From JAADEM01 sp965371855 (lineage in GTDB: Bacteria; Bacteroidota; Bacteroidia; Bacteroidales; Marinilabiliaceae): DNA of 64,000 nt. The first letter of the stretch is position 1; each line of letters begins with the position of its first letter. Where the stretch lies: assembly GCA_965371855.1 (NCBI GenBank), contig CBDUZZ010000007.1, positions 15,463 through 79,462 on the forward strand. Reading direction: 5' to 3'. Shown piece after piece: positions 52,324 to 61,446 of the stretch. Position numbers and translations under genes: made by a program. Under the pieces are notes generated by a model that did no database searches, was not told where the DNA came from, and worked only from the letters and a program-made list of their open reading frames with translations.

Positions 52324-53628
52324 CTACTCTATTCTTTCAAGTTTGATTTTACCTGAAACACGCATGATTATGGCTAAAACGATGAACAAACCAATGTTTC
52401 CTGCAAGAAAGGCATAGTCATTCAGGTTGAGTATAATGAATAAGAAACCATAGATAATAGCAAGCAAGCTGAAAATAAGCAGTGCTTGTTTATAATCTTT
52501 TAAAAATGCGAAGGAGTATGAACTGACCATAACAATGATGCACACACTGGCCACAAGGTATGCCCAGTTGAAACCTATGTGTTCGCTTAATGCTGTTAGT
52601 ATCGAAAAAAACAGTACCAGAGCAAGACCCACCAGAATGTATTGTAAAAGGTGGATTTTTTTCTTTTTAGCCAATTCGAGAAAAACAAATACCAATATTG
52701 TAAGCGTGATAATAAGGAGTCCATATTTAGCTGATCTTAATGATTTTTGATAATGGTTGACAGGCACAAAAAGGTCTACTCCAAATTGATGAGCATCCAC
52801 ATTACTGTTTTTTCCCAACCATTGTTGTGGAAAATTTCGATTTAGATGTGTCATCTGCCATGTTGCAGAGAAGCCCTCTTCGTTAATGTCGCGGGTGGTT
52901 GGGAGGAAGGAACCTGTAAAGCTGGGATCACTCCAGGAAGATTGTATCAATGCATTGGTGTTTTTTCCAATGGGATTTATATATATACCTTTTGAACCAC
53001 GAAGGTTTAAGGACATAGAAAATGTGTGCTTTTTCAATTCCTTATTAATGGGGATTGTGGCTGATATACCTGATTGGGAGATGTCGCTTGTTATAGTTCC
53101 CCCCTGGGGTTCATAGGTTTTTTCATTCCAGGTTATGATGGTATTCCCGGTTATTCCACGGTTATCTGTAATGCCAATAGTAACTGCCGCATTTTCCCAA
53201 TCAATTTTTGCAACATCTCCGCTTATTTCGCCAAAAGCACCAAAGCTGCCCGACAACTTGATTTTTGATTGAAAAACGACCTTTTTGTAGATGCCCCTGT
53301 ATCTTATCTCAGGTTCAATGATTGACTCAATGTTTAGGTTTTCAGGCATTACATGAAGCCACCTTTTTATAGTTGTCTTCTTGTTGTCCGTGTCGTAAGA
53401 AAAATAGTAGATGGGGATATTCATAATGGGCCCTGTTATCGTTTGTGGGCCTCCCCATTGCTCCATCATCCGGAGATCGACTTCTTGTTCGGTTGCTTCT
53501 CGTTCCCTGATAACACCTTTTATCATGCTCAAAGGGATGAGTAAGAGAAGTCCCATTACAGTGATGAGGCCCAGTTTTATTATACTGCTACTGAGCCAGG
53601 GTTGTTGTTTTGTGTTGTTAATATTCAT
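52324..53628 (-). CDS. creD: CreD family inner-membrane protein
   Basis: A 434-residue protein: an N-terminal membrane helix (LGLITVMGLLLLIPLSMIKG), a large periplasmic region with GSFGAFGEISGDVAKIDWEN, and a C-terminal set of five or six helices (about 310-425, GLLIITLTILVFVFLELAKK). CreD is linked to envelope integrity and colicin tolerance; its mechanism is unknown. The start is set at the ATG of MNINNTKQQP because the operator at 53645-53665 lies just upstream. It follows a regulator gene on the same strand. Confidence 0.9.
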   Translation of the reverse strand: MNINNTKQQPWLSSSIIKLGLITVMGLLLLIPLSMIKGVIREREATEQEVDLRMMEQWGGPQTITGPIMNIPIYYFSYDTDNKKTTIKRWLHVMPENLNIESIIEPEIRYRGIYKKVVFQSKIKLSGSFGAFGEISGDVAKIDWENAAVTIGITDNRGITGNTIITWNEKTYEPQGGTITSDISQSGISATIPINKELKKHTFSMSLNLRGSKGIYINPIGKNTNALIQSSWSDPSFTGSFLPTTRDINEEGFSATWQMTHLNRNFPQQWLGKNSNVDAHQFGVDLFVPVNHYQKSLRSAKYGLLIITLTILVFVFLELAKKKKIHLLQYILVGLALVLFFSILTALSEHIGFNWAYLVASVCIIVMVSSYSFAFLKDYKQALLIFSLLAIIYGFLFIILNLNDYAFLAGNIGLFIVLAIIMRVSGKIKLERIE

Positions 53629-53644
53629 GATGATTTGTTTAAAA

Positions 53645-53665
53645 GTACTTTGAAAATCAAAGTAC
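53645..53665. promoter_or_regulatory. Operator GTACT-N11-AGTAC upstream of creD
   Basis: A perfect interrupted palindrome with half-sites GTACTTTGA and TCAAAGTAC around AAA. It is 16 bases upstream of the creD ATG and probably covers the promoter. The half-site GTACTTTG is shared with 30564-30584 and 54618-54638. The adjacent winged-helix regulator is the likely ligand. Confidence 0.7.
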
Positions 53666-53682
53666 ATGGTTAAAAAAAATAT

Positions 53683-53979
53683 TTAATGTTTAGTTATCAA
53701 TTTTTCAAGAGCATTCAAGTGTTCCTCAAAACTTTTTCTACCCTGAACAGATACCTGATAGGTTGTATTTGGTTTCCTTCCGATAAATTGTTTTGATACA
53801 ATGATAAGTTCATGTTTCTCCAAAGCTTTCAGGTGGCTGGCCAGGTTACCATCAGTAACACCAAGCAATTCTTTCAGATCATTAAAGCTGAATGAATCAT
53901 TAACCATCAGGACAGACATTATGCCCAGTCTTACACGGTTTTCGAATTGCTTATTTATGCCGGCAATAATCTCCTTCAT
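53683..53979 (-). CDS. Winged-helix transcriptional regulator
   Basis: A 98-residue single-domain protein (MarR/ArsR-like, HTH_34 type): FENRVRLGIMSVLMVNDSFS, FNDLKELLGVTDGNLASHLK and a wing GRKPNTTYQVSVQGRKSF. Its size fits a dimeric repressor. It overlaps the upstream membrane gene by 4 bases and precedes creD by about 50 bases, with operators before the operon and before creD. Autoregulation is inferred. Confidence 0.87.
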   Translation of the reverse strand: MKEIIAGINKQFENRVRLGIMSVLMVNDSFSFNDLKELLGVTDGNLASHLKALEKHELIIVSKQFIGRKPNTTYQVSVQGRKSFEEHLNALEKLITKH

Positions 53980-54611
53980 CGCTCATATTTATAATACATG
54001 GTTATTCCATAAACAATATGAAGCACTCCAAAACCCAGTGTCCAGAATATTAAACCGTAATTAACAAAAACGCCTGCAATCAGGCCGAGTACAATTTCGC
54101 ACAATCCCAGAAATTTTATATCTCTCAGTGTATATTTAGCTGCATTTATAAGTGCTATGCCATAAAAAACAAGCATCGCAGAAGCTATTAAGTTAATGCC
54201 ATGATGAAGAGCTAATATTCCGCTAAAAACACCACCAACTGCAAGAAAGAAGATCAGGTTTGCTGTCATTCTTCTTGCTTGGGGAGTCCAGAACTTACCA
54301 CCTTCTTTTTTTACTTTTCGCCACGAAATATACCAGGCTGACATCACGGCACTAACGAATACGAATATTGCCACACAGAGTAGCTCAATTCTGACACCGG
54401 TTGTTCCACCCCCTTTTAATGGTAACATGTTTTCATCATAGATGATGTTGCCGGTGTCCAGAATGAAGAAGTATGCGATTAACGCCCCAATAATTGCAAA
54501 GGTCCCTGCTGCAATTCCTGAAAATCCACTTAGTGATAGAAATCTTGAGGAATCCTCCATCATCTGTCGGATGATTTTAATGTCTTGTAGTGATGTTTGT
54601 TGCTCTTTCAT
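53976..54611 (-). CDS. Six-helix membrane protein of unknown function
   Basis: A 211-residue integral membrane protein with about six hydrophobic segments (for example IAAGTFAIIGALIAYFF and LGLCEIVLGLIAGVFVNYGL). A short polar N-terminus (QDIKIIRQMMEDSSRFLSLS) precedes them. No family motif is known to me. Its stop overlaps the regulator's start (ATGA), so the pair is co-translated. Its operator lies 7 bases upstream of the start. It may be the sensor or partner of the regulator, in analogy to PadR/PspC. Confidence 0.72.
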   Translation of the reverse strand: MKEQQTSLQDIKIIRQMMEDSSRFLSLSGFSGIAAGTFAIIGALIAYFFILDTGNIIYDENMLPLKGGGTTGVRIELLCVAIFVFVSAVMSAWYISWRKVKKEGGKFWTPQARRMTANLIFFLAVGGVFSGILALHHGINLIASAMLVFYGIALINAAKYTLRDIKFLGLCEIVLGLIAGVFVNYGLIFWTLGFGVLHIVYGITMYYKYER

Positions 54612-54617
54612 ATAAAA

Positions 54618-54638
54618 GTACTTTGAAATACAAAGTTA
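54618..54638. promoter_or_regulatory. Third GTACT-N11 operator (one mismatch)
   Basis: GTACTTTGAAATACAAAGTTA keeps the left half-site GTACTTTG and the 11-base spacing, and differs at one or two bases in the right half (AGTTA for AGTAC). It sits directly before the start of the membrane protein/regulator/creD group. Confidence 0.6.
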
Positions 54639-54733
54639 AATAAAACTATTTAATTATGCAAACACTGTTGTTCGATTGTATGAAAAAAAAAAAAGGATTT
54701 TTATTTTTTGAGAAAAAATATTAATTTTCCACC

Positions 54734-55744
54734 ATGAAAAGAATATTATTCTTTATTTTTTTAATTTCTAATACTATTGTCTTGGTTGGGCAAACGGATT
54801 CTTTAGTGTTCAAAAATGGGAACGTAATTGTTGGAGAATTAAAATCTATGGATAAGGGTGTTCTTATCTTGAAGACTAAATATAGTGACAAGGATTTTAA
54901 TATTGAATTAAGCGGGGTTAAGAAAATATACACAACTTCAATTGTTTCTATAACTTTGACTGACGGAACAAGACTAATTGGCACATTAGAAACAACTAAT
55001 GATAATAAAATAGAAATAGTAACAACTGAAGAGCGTGTTTTAATAGGTAATCTCAACGAGATAGTTATAATGAAATCCATTGATGAAAAATTTTGGGATA
55101 GGTTGCATGCATCTATTGACATAAGCTTAGACGTGACAAAATCAAATAACTTCAGGCAATTTAATTCGCGAAGTACGTTAGGGTATCTTACAGAGAAGTG
55201 GAGTATTGATGCATCTTATAATACCATTTTATCTAACCAGGACGGTGCTGATTCAATAAGAAGAACGGAATCTACGCTGAGATATAAGATGATGTTGCCT
55301 AAGGGTTGGTACATTCCTGTTTCTATTGATCTCTTATCAAATACTGAACAAAAATTATTATTAAGAACTGGAATAAAATTTGGTGCCGGTAATTTTATTA
55401 TACAAACTAATCGTCTGGACTGGGGATTTACAACAGGACTTAACTATAACAACGAGAGTTATTCAACCGATGATAGTGATAGAGAAAGTATTGAAGGATA
55501 CTTGGGAACAGAGCTTAATATATTTAATATTGGTGACCTGGATTTAGTGACTAATATATTTGTTTATCCCAGTTTTACAGAAGCAAAAAGATGGCGTAGT
55601 GATTTTAAGTTCGATCTTAAATACGACTTGCCACTGGATTTCTATGTCTCACTTGGTGTAACCATAAACTACGATAATCAGCCGGTGGAAGGTGCTGCTG
55701 CTTTAGATTATGTTGCACATACCGGCTTTGGATGGGAATGGTAG
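54734..55744 (+). CDS. DUF481 family outer-membrane protein
   Basis: A 336-residue protein with a signal peptide (ILFFIFLISNTIVLVGQ). The first 100 residues carry two small-barrel-like repeats (VFKNGNVIVGELKSMDKG; LTDGTRLIGTLETTND). The C-terminal 200 residues form the DUF481 salt-induced barrel, ending HTGFGWEW with an aromatic terminus. It is divergent from the creD group and precedes the dipeptidase by about 45 bases on the same strand. The function is unknown. Confidence 0.85.
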   Translation: MKRILFFIFLISNTIVLVGQTDSLVFKNGNVIVGELKSMDKGVLILKTKYSDKDFNIELSGVKKIYTTSIVSITLTDGTRLIGTLETTNDNKIEIVTTEERVLIGNLNEIVIMKSIDEKFWDRLHASIDISLDVTKSNNFRQFNSRSTLGYLTEKWSIDASYNTILSNQDGADSIRRTESTLRYKMMLPKGWYIPVSIDLLSNTEQKLLLRTGIKFGAGNFIIQTNRLDWGFTTGLNYNNESYSTDDSDRESIEGYLGTELNIFNIGDLDLVTNIFVYPSFTEAKRWRSDFKFDLKYDLPLDFYVSLGVTINYDNQPVEGAAALDYVAHTGFGWEW

Positions 55745-55789
55745 TTAGATATTTAGATAAAATTTCAAAATCAATTAATAACATACAAC

Positions 55790-57427
55790 ATGCGAAAAAT
55801 TCTTTTATCAATCGTGCTTATCCTTTCTGTCGGATTCAAACATAGTGCAGATGCATGTACAATAATTGCTGTTGGCAAAAGAGCTTCGGCAGATGGTTCA
55901 AATTTAATCTCTCATACTGATACCGGAACTGATTCGCGAATATTTGTTGTGCCTGCCAAAACATTTAAACCCGGAGAAATGGCTCCTGTTTATTGGGGAA
56001 TACAAGATGCAGACAAAGACCTATATGATGACGGAATAATTCTGGGTTATATTCCACAAGTAGAGAAGACGTTTAAATATTTTCAATCGGCCTATTCACA
56101 TGTAAATGAATATCAACTGGGCATTGCTGAAAGTACAACTGTTCAACGGGATGAACTTGTTTGTACAAGTGAAAACGGGAAACAGATAATGACAATTGAA
56201 CAGGCTCAGATTTTTGCATTGCAACGGTATGAAAATGCAAGAGAAGCTGTTAAATTCATTGGTGATTTAATGACAAAATATGGTTTTTTACCATCAAGTG
56301 GCAATGGTTCTGAAACTCTTGTTATTGCCGATACAGAAGAGATTTGGGTTCTTGAGATTTTTGGTGTAGGTTCAGGATGGGCACCTGAAAGTGGTAGACC
56401 TGGGGCTATTTGGGCTGCTCAAAGATTGCCGGCAAATGGTGCTACGATGATTCCGAACTGGAGTATTATAAAAGAGATAGATGCCGATGACACTGAAAAC
56501 TTCATCCTCTCTGAAAACTACAAGAAAGAGGCGATAGACAGAGGATGGTATGATCCTGATTCAGGGAAACCTTTTATCTGGCAGGAAGCATATACTCCGT
56601 TGCCTGTAGAATTTGCAACCAGCAGATTCTGGCTTTTCCATCAAACTTTTGTTCCTAACTTAAAAGAGTGGCCTGACCGTTTTTTAGATGATAACCCGTA
56701 TAAAGGAATAACCCCGTATTATCAGATCGTTGAACCATTATCCATTTATCCTTTTTCAATAGAGCCGGAAAAAAGGATCTCTGTAAAGGATGTAATTGCT
56801 TTTCAACGTTCAACATATGAAGGTACTATTTATGACATGACTTCAGGTACTGAATGGCTGGTGCCTGATGGGAAAGGTGGGTTTATTAAAAGCCCATTAG
56901 CTACACCGTTTCCGGGCAGTGATTTAAGAAAATTATTAAAAATCACCTATCGCCGACCTGTTGCCCGCCATCGTGGGCACTACGGAATGGTGCTTCAGCT
57001 TCGTGATTGGTTACCAAATGAAATTGGGGGTGTTTATTGGGTATATCTTGATAATCCATATTTTAGCCCTTATGTTCCTATTTATACCGGAAACCTGTCT
57101 GTTGATGAGACATACAAAACTTATGACCCCCGTAAGTATGACGAAAACTCGGCTCGCTGGGCAATAGATTTTGTAGACAATCTGGCAAACCTGAAATTTC
57201 AACAAGTTGCTTTAGATGTTAAAAAAGTAAGAACCCCTTTTGAAGAAGATATTTTTAATAATCAAAAATCCATTGAAGATAAAGCTTTGGAACTATATAA
57301 AAGCGATCCGAAAAAAGCTCAGGAATATTTAACAAGCTATTCCAACAATCTTATGAAGGATGTTACAAGAATGTTTCTGAGCCTAAGGAATGAAATCATT
57401 ACAAAATATACAAACAATCATGAATAA
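55790..57427 (+). CDS. C69 family dipeptidase
   Basis: A 545-residue Ntn-hydrolase. The signal peptide ends in SADA and the mature protein starts with the nucleophile: CTIIAVGKRASADGSNLISH (Cys about 23). Further family segments are SHVNEYQLGIAESTT and GNGSETLVIADTEEIWVLEI. C69 enzymes cleave dipeptides in the periplasm after self-processing to expose the cysteine. The length is typical. It may form a transcript with the DUF481 gene. Confidence 0.92.
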   Translation: MRKILLSIVLILSVGFKHSADACTIIAVGKRASADGSNLISHTDTGTDSRIFVVPAKTFKPGEMAPVYWGIQDADKDLYDDGIILGYIPQVEKTFKYFQSAYSHVNEYQLGIAESTTVQRDELVCTSENGKQIMTIEQAQIFALQRYENAREAVKFIGDLMTKYGFLPSSGNGSETLVIADTEEIWVLEIFGVGSGWAPESGRPGAIWAAQRLPANGATMIPNWSIIKEIDADDTENFILSENYKKEAIDRGWYDPDSGKPFIWQEAYTPLPVEFATSRFWLFHQTFVPNLKEWPDRFLDDNPYKGITPYYQIVEPLSIYPFSIEPEKRISVKDVIAFQRSTYEGTIYDMTSGTEWLVPDGKGGFIKSPLATPFPGSDLRKLLKITYRRPVARHRGHYGMVLQLRDWLPNEIGGVYWVYLDNPYFSPYVPIYTGNLSVDETYKTYDPRKYDENSARWAIDFVDNLANLKFQQVALDVKKVRTPFEEDIFNNQKSIEDKALELYKSDPKKAQEYLTSYSNNLMKDVTRMFLSLRNEIITKYTNNHE

Positions 57428-57565
57428 TCTGATTAGTCTCAGCAGGAAAACTAAATGTATTATTAGATTCAATGATTTGCACGGAGTGCAATATTTAGGA
57501 ATAACAGACCAAATGGGTCTTTCTTTTAAAAATGACTGCCCATTTAATTTCTATTTTGTAATTAT

Positions 57566-57949
57566 CTATCTTTTGGAGGTCTCCTTTAACAATCGGTCAA
57601 CCCGTTTCCAGTACTCTTTATTCCATTTGTTCAAATCATACTTTCCATCTTTTAATTGTTTGAAGGGATACACTTCAAAGTATTTATCCTTCCTGTCGCT
57701 CATTGTATTTCGGATAACATTACCCCCTGCATCTGCAAGCCTGTCAAGTTGCTCAATAAGTTTATCCTTTGGCCACTGAAAGAGGTTATCATCATCGCTT
57801 CCGCCTATCAGCATCACAGGCTTTCCGTGATAACTCCAATACCGGGGATTTTCCGGCCAGGGTTTGAGTACGGGTTCTTTAGCAAATACTTCGTTTGGAG
57901 AAATAATCAGTCCGACTAATAAATAAAGGAACAAAAGTTTTTAATGCAT
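57566..57949 (-). pseudogene. 5' remnant of a glycoside-hydrolase-like gene
   Basis: From the ATG at 57949 the frame reads M-H-stop, then continues as KLLFLYLLVGLIISPNEVFA (signal) and PWPENPRYWSYHGKPVMLIG, GNVIRNTMSDRKDKYFEVYP and YWKRVDRLLKETSKR before a second stop. The product is the N-terminal quarter of a DUF4038/GH-like TIM barrel, which is normally 450-550 residues. The stop at codon 3 and the missing catalytic part make it non-functional. An AGGAGG precedes the dead start. Confidence 0.75.
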
Positions 57950-57972
57950 TGCGGTTTCCTCCTGTAGTTATA

Positions 57973-60474
57973 TTACAATAATACTTCATTCTTTTTCCAC
58001 TGATTGTATAGCCATAAGCCAATTAGCAGCAATACTAATATCGACGATATCAAGGCAATAATTTGTCCGTATTTATAAGATTTTGGTTCAAACTTAAATA
58101 CTATGGTGTGTTCACCAGCCGGAATCATTAGTCCTCTCAGCATGTAATTTACCCGGATATACCCTGCCGGTTTTCCATCAATATATGCATTCCACCCTTT
58201 TGCATAGTATATATCACTGAATACAGCCAACTGCTTTTGTGTTGATGTGCTGGTGAAAATAAGATGATCAGGTGCATAATTGTTTAGCAAAACCTGACCG
58301 TTAATGGAATCTCTTTTATATCCTTCCACTTTATTTGCAAATTCCTGCGCCACAACTGCCACATTATGCATGTCTGTTTTTCCAATTGCAGTAATCGCTT
58401 CATCGGCTCCGGATACAATCATAACGCTATTCACAAACCAGGCATTACCCATGTAATTTGGATTGAAGATAGGCTGTTCATTAGGATTGAAAATAACATA
58501 TTTTGCATTTAGCATATTCAGGACAGGCATATTATCGAGTTGCTCTTCAGCATCACCTGGCATGGCTCCGGGTTGCTTTAGTGTAGTAATAAGTTGTTGC
58601 CAGTCAGGAGACAGGTAACGGTCAATAACATCCTGATATCGTCGTAACTTAGCTCCATGATATCCACCTATTGATTTGTGGAAGTATGACGTATTAACTT
58701 CAGTAAAAGGATTTTGATAAATTGAAAATACCCTGTAATAAAGGTCTTTATCCTGATCAATTATAATATCTGCTTTCGATTTTGCAAATATCTGTTTGGC
58801 TTTTGTTTTTGAGATAAACTTATCGTTATTCAAATATCGCATGTCTACTCCCCACAAATCAATAAGAATAAGAATAGCTAAACCCCATGTAAAATATCTT
58901 GTTGAGATTTTACCTTGTGCGTAAAACCAGATAGAGCCGGCAGCCAAAAGAATAAAAAAGAATGAACGCCAGGCATCAGCCGTAAGAAGTGTTTGTCTGG
59001 CAGCAACAAGGTTCGATTCAAGTAGTTGGTACATCGTTGCATTTTCACCGCCTTTAGATATTTGTTCCGAGAAAATGTTTTTTTCCATTGGTGTCAGGAA
59101 ATCATAAAAAGCAGTTGGCATGATAGCAAGTAAAAAACTTACCCCGCCTGTTAATATAAATGCAATGAAAAAACTTTTTATATCTTGTTTTATCACTTCC
59201 GGTTTGTCATAAATAGTTTTAAGGCCAAGGAATGCCAGCAGAGGCATTGTAACAGATGCAATTACAAGTGCCATCTCCACAGTCCTGAACTTGTTGTACA
59301 GCGGGAAATAGTAAAATATAAAATCGTTGAACACAGCAAAGTTCTTTCCCCAGGCAAGGAATATCGAGAGAATTGTTGCTCCAATGAGCCACCATCGTTC
59401 TTTCCCCTTATAGTAAAAGGCTCCAAGGAAAAAGAGGAAACAAATTATTGCTCCTATGTAAACCGGTCCTGAAGTAAAGCTTCTGCCACCCCAGTATTGG
59501 CTCGATTGACCCACATACTGTTTCAGGCGGTTATCAACATTACTCATTGCCTCTTTTGAGTTAGCCAAACCTTCTGATGCTCCACCAACTACATTAGGGA
59601 CTAATAATGTTAATGTTTCTTTCTTTCCGTAACTCCAGGCAAAAGCATAATCTTTGTCTAATCCGCTGTGCTCTTTTTGCCCTTCAGGAGCTTTGAGGTC
59701 TGATTTCCCTCGTATAGATAACTTCCCATATTCATAAGTGCTCCATAAGTTTGTTATACTAGGCAAGAAAGCAAGTATCGCAGCTATGGCCAGAACTCCG
59801 GTGGCTCTAACAAAATGTGGGAGCACTTTCTCTTTTATGGCATAGATAAATTTTGCTGTTATAATCACCAAAACAAGTATTGCCAGATAATATGTGATTT
59901 GAACATGGTTATAGGCAATCTCCATGCCCAGAGCAATGGCAGTAAACAATCCACCGGTCCATTTATTACGGTTGTAGGTGTAAAGTACTCCGGCGATAAC
60001 CGATGCCATAAGGGCGATGGCATAGGTTTTTGTTATGTGGCCGGCAATAATAATTATTAAATTATACGATCCAAAAGCAAATGCAATGGCACCAGCGATA
60101 CTCAGCCACGGATCTATTTTCAAACTGATGAGTAACAGATAAAAACCCAGCAGATACATAAATAGTATTGCTATCGTTTTGAAAGGCAGGCCTAACCGTG
60201 TTACTCTGTTTACATAACTGAAAATGTCATTTGAAGAGTCTCCTTTAATCTGATATGCCGGCATGCCACTGAACATTGAGTTTGTCCACATGGCTTTATC
60301 GCCGGTCTCTTTTTCATAATCAACTAACTCTTTTGCCATACCAATGGCATGGGTATTATCCATCTGTGGTAACTCTTTACCTTTAAGCACAGGCGAGAAA
60401 TAGACAGCACTAAGAACTATAAAAACTATTACTGCGGTAAAATAGGGAAGTCCCTTTTGTAATTTGTCAAACAT
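57973..60474 (-). CDS. YfhO family membrane protein
   Basis: An 833-residue integral membrane protein with about 13 helices in the first two thirds and again at the end (IIALISSILVLLLIGLWLYN), and a large extracytoplasmic C-terminal region before the last helix. The segment AKGWNAYIDGKPAGYIRVNY, then MLRGLMIPAGEHTIVFKFEP, is diagnostic of YfhO. Such proteins are linked to glycosylation of lipoteichoic acid or envelope glycans in Gram-positives; in Bacteroidota the role is unclear. Monocistronic. Confidence 0.9.
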   Translation of the reverse strand: MFDKLQKGLPYFTAVIVFIVLSAVYFSPVLKGKELPQMDNTHAIGMAKELVDYEKETGDKAMWTNSMFSGMPAYQIKGDSSNDIFSYVNRVTRLGLPFKTIAILFMYLLGFYLLLISLKIDPWLSIAGAIAFAFGSYNLIIIIAGHITKTYAIALMASVIAGVLYTYNRNKWTGGLFTAIALGMEIAYNHVQITYYLAILVLVIITAKFIYAIKEKVLPHFVRATGVLAIAAILAFLPSITNLWSTYEYGKLSIRGKSDLKAPEGQKEHSGLDKDYAFAWSYGKKETLTLLVPNVVGGASEGLANSKEAMSNVDNRLKQYVGQSSQYWGGRSFTSGPVYIGAIICFLFFLGAFYYKGKERWWLIGATILSIFLAWGKNFAVFNDFIFYYFPLYNKFRTVEMALVIASVTMPLLAFLGLKTIYDKPEVIKQDIKSFFIAFILTGGVSFLLAIMPTAFYDFLTPMEKNIFSEQISKGGENATMYQLLESNLVAARQTLLTADAWRSFFFILLAAGSIWFYAQGKISTRYFTWGLAILILIDLWGVDMRYLNNDKFISKTKAKQIFAKSKADIIIDQDKDLYYRVFSIYQNPFTEVNTSYFHKSIGGYHGAKLRRYQDVIDRYLSPDWQQLITTLKQPGAMPGDAEEQLDNMPVLNMLNAKYVIFNPNEQPIFNPNYMGNAWFVNSVMIVSGADEAITAIGKTDMHNVAVVAQEFANKVEGYKRDSINGQVLLNNYAPDHLIFTSTSTQKQLAVFSDIYYAKGWNAYIDGKPAGYIRVNYMLRGLMIPAGEHTIVFKFEPKSYKYGQIIALISSILVLLLIGLWLYNQWKKNEVLL

Positions 60475-60589
60475 CTTTGAGGTATTTTTTATTTTTTGTG
60501 AAAATACTGAATGTATTTGTAAAATGAAAATTGTGAACAGGAGAGATATTTGTGAAAAAGGATTAAATTAGCAGTAATAAATTAAGAAC

Positions 60590-61321
60590 ATGAAAGCATT
60601 AAGTACTATTTTATTGGCCGTTATCGTCCTTGTTAGTTGTGGACAGGTAAAAACAAAAAAAACCAACACCGGCGATGAAAAACTAACAGAAATTAAAAAA
60701 CCTGAAACTCCTGCATCTAAGTCTTCAGTTAAAAGGTTTGATTTTGAGAATTATGAAATAGGGAAGCTGCCCCAGGGGTGGTCGCAGTATGCTACCGGAG
60801 AAGGTGAAGATACAGAATGGAGAATTTTAGACGATAACGGCAACAAGGTGCTTGCTCAGTTGTCGAATGATAATCCTAATTACCACTTTAACGAAGTGGT
60901 TTTTGACGAGTTGGAGGCCAGGAATGTTGATTTAAGAGTCAGACTGAAAGGTGTAACCGGCAAAATGGATCAGGGAGGCGGTTTTGTGTGGCGTTTTAAA
61001 GATGCCGACAACTACTATGTTGTAAGGGCAAATCCGCTTGAGGATAATGTAGTTCTATATAAAGTTGAAAAAGGTGTAAGAACAGACTTGCCATTGGTAG
61101 GCAAGGGTAAAACATACGGGATGGAAACAGAACCGCTTGGTCAGGGATGGAACACTTTAAGGCTGGTTGTAAAGGATAGCCTCTTCACCGTTTACATAAA
61201 TGGCAAAGAACTCTTCAAAGTTGAAGACACTACTTTCGCCGGAAAAGGTAAAGTCGGCCTGTGGACTAAAGCTGATGCCGTAAGCTATTTCGATGATTTC
61301 GAAATAACACTGCTTGATTAG
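60590..61321 (+). CDS. DUF1080-like lipoprotein
   Basis: A 243-residue lipoprotein (LIBOX VIVLVSCGQ, Cys about 17) with a short acidic/lysine linker and one concanavalin-like domain: GFVWRFKDADNYYVVRANPL and YINGKELFKVEDTTFAGKGK, then VGLWTKADAVSYFDDFEI. The family (3-keto-disaccharide hydrolase/DUF1080) often binds or cleaves glycosides. Catalytic residues are not obvious here, so binding alone is possible. Its own promoter is not clear. Confidence 0.82.
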   Translation: MKALSTILLAVIVLVSCGQVKTKKTNTGDEKLTEIKKPETPASKSSVKRFDFENYEIGKLPQGWSQYATGEGEDTEWRILDDNGNKVLAQLSNDNPNYHFNEVVFDELEARNVDLRVRLKGVTGKMDQGGGFVWRFKDADNYYVVRANPLEDNVVLYKVEKGVRTDLPLVGKGKTYGMETEPLGQGWNTLRLVVKDSLFTVYINGKELFKVEDTTFAGKGKVGLWTKADAVSYFDDFEITLLD

Positions 61322-61403
61322 ATTAAATATTCTATATCGGCATTTCAAAACTTGTCTGCCTTTGGCGTGATGCCTATGTTTTCATTTTGTTTAAAGATAA
61401 AAT

Positions 61404-61419
61404 ATTGTAAATTTACAAT
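61404..61419. promoter_or_regulatory. Perfect palindrome upstream of phosphofructokinase
   Basis: ATTGTAAATTTACAAT is a perfect 16-base palindrome ending 27 bases before the ATG. A further half-site ATTGTAAAC follows at 61421. The form fits a dimeric repressor or activator site. The binder is unknown. Confidence 0.55.
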
Positions 61420-61446
61420 GATTGTAAACTTCTTTAAGATAGGTTC

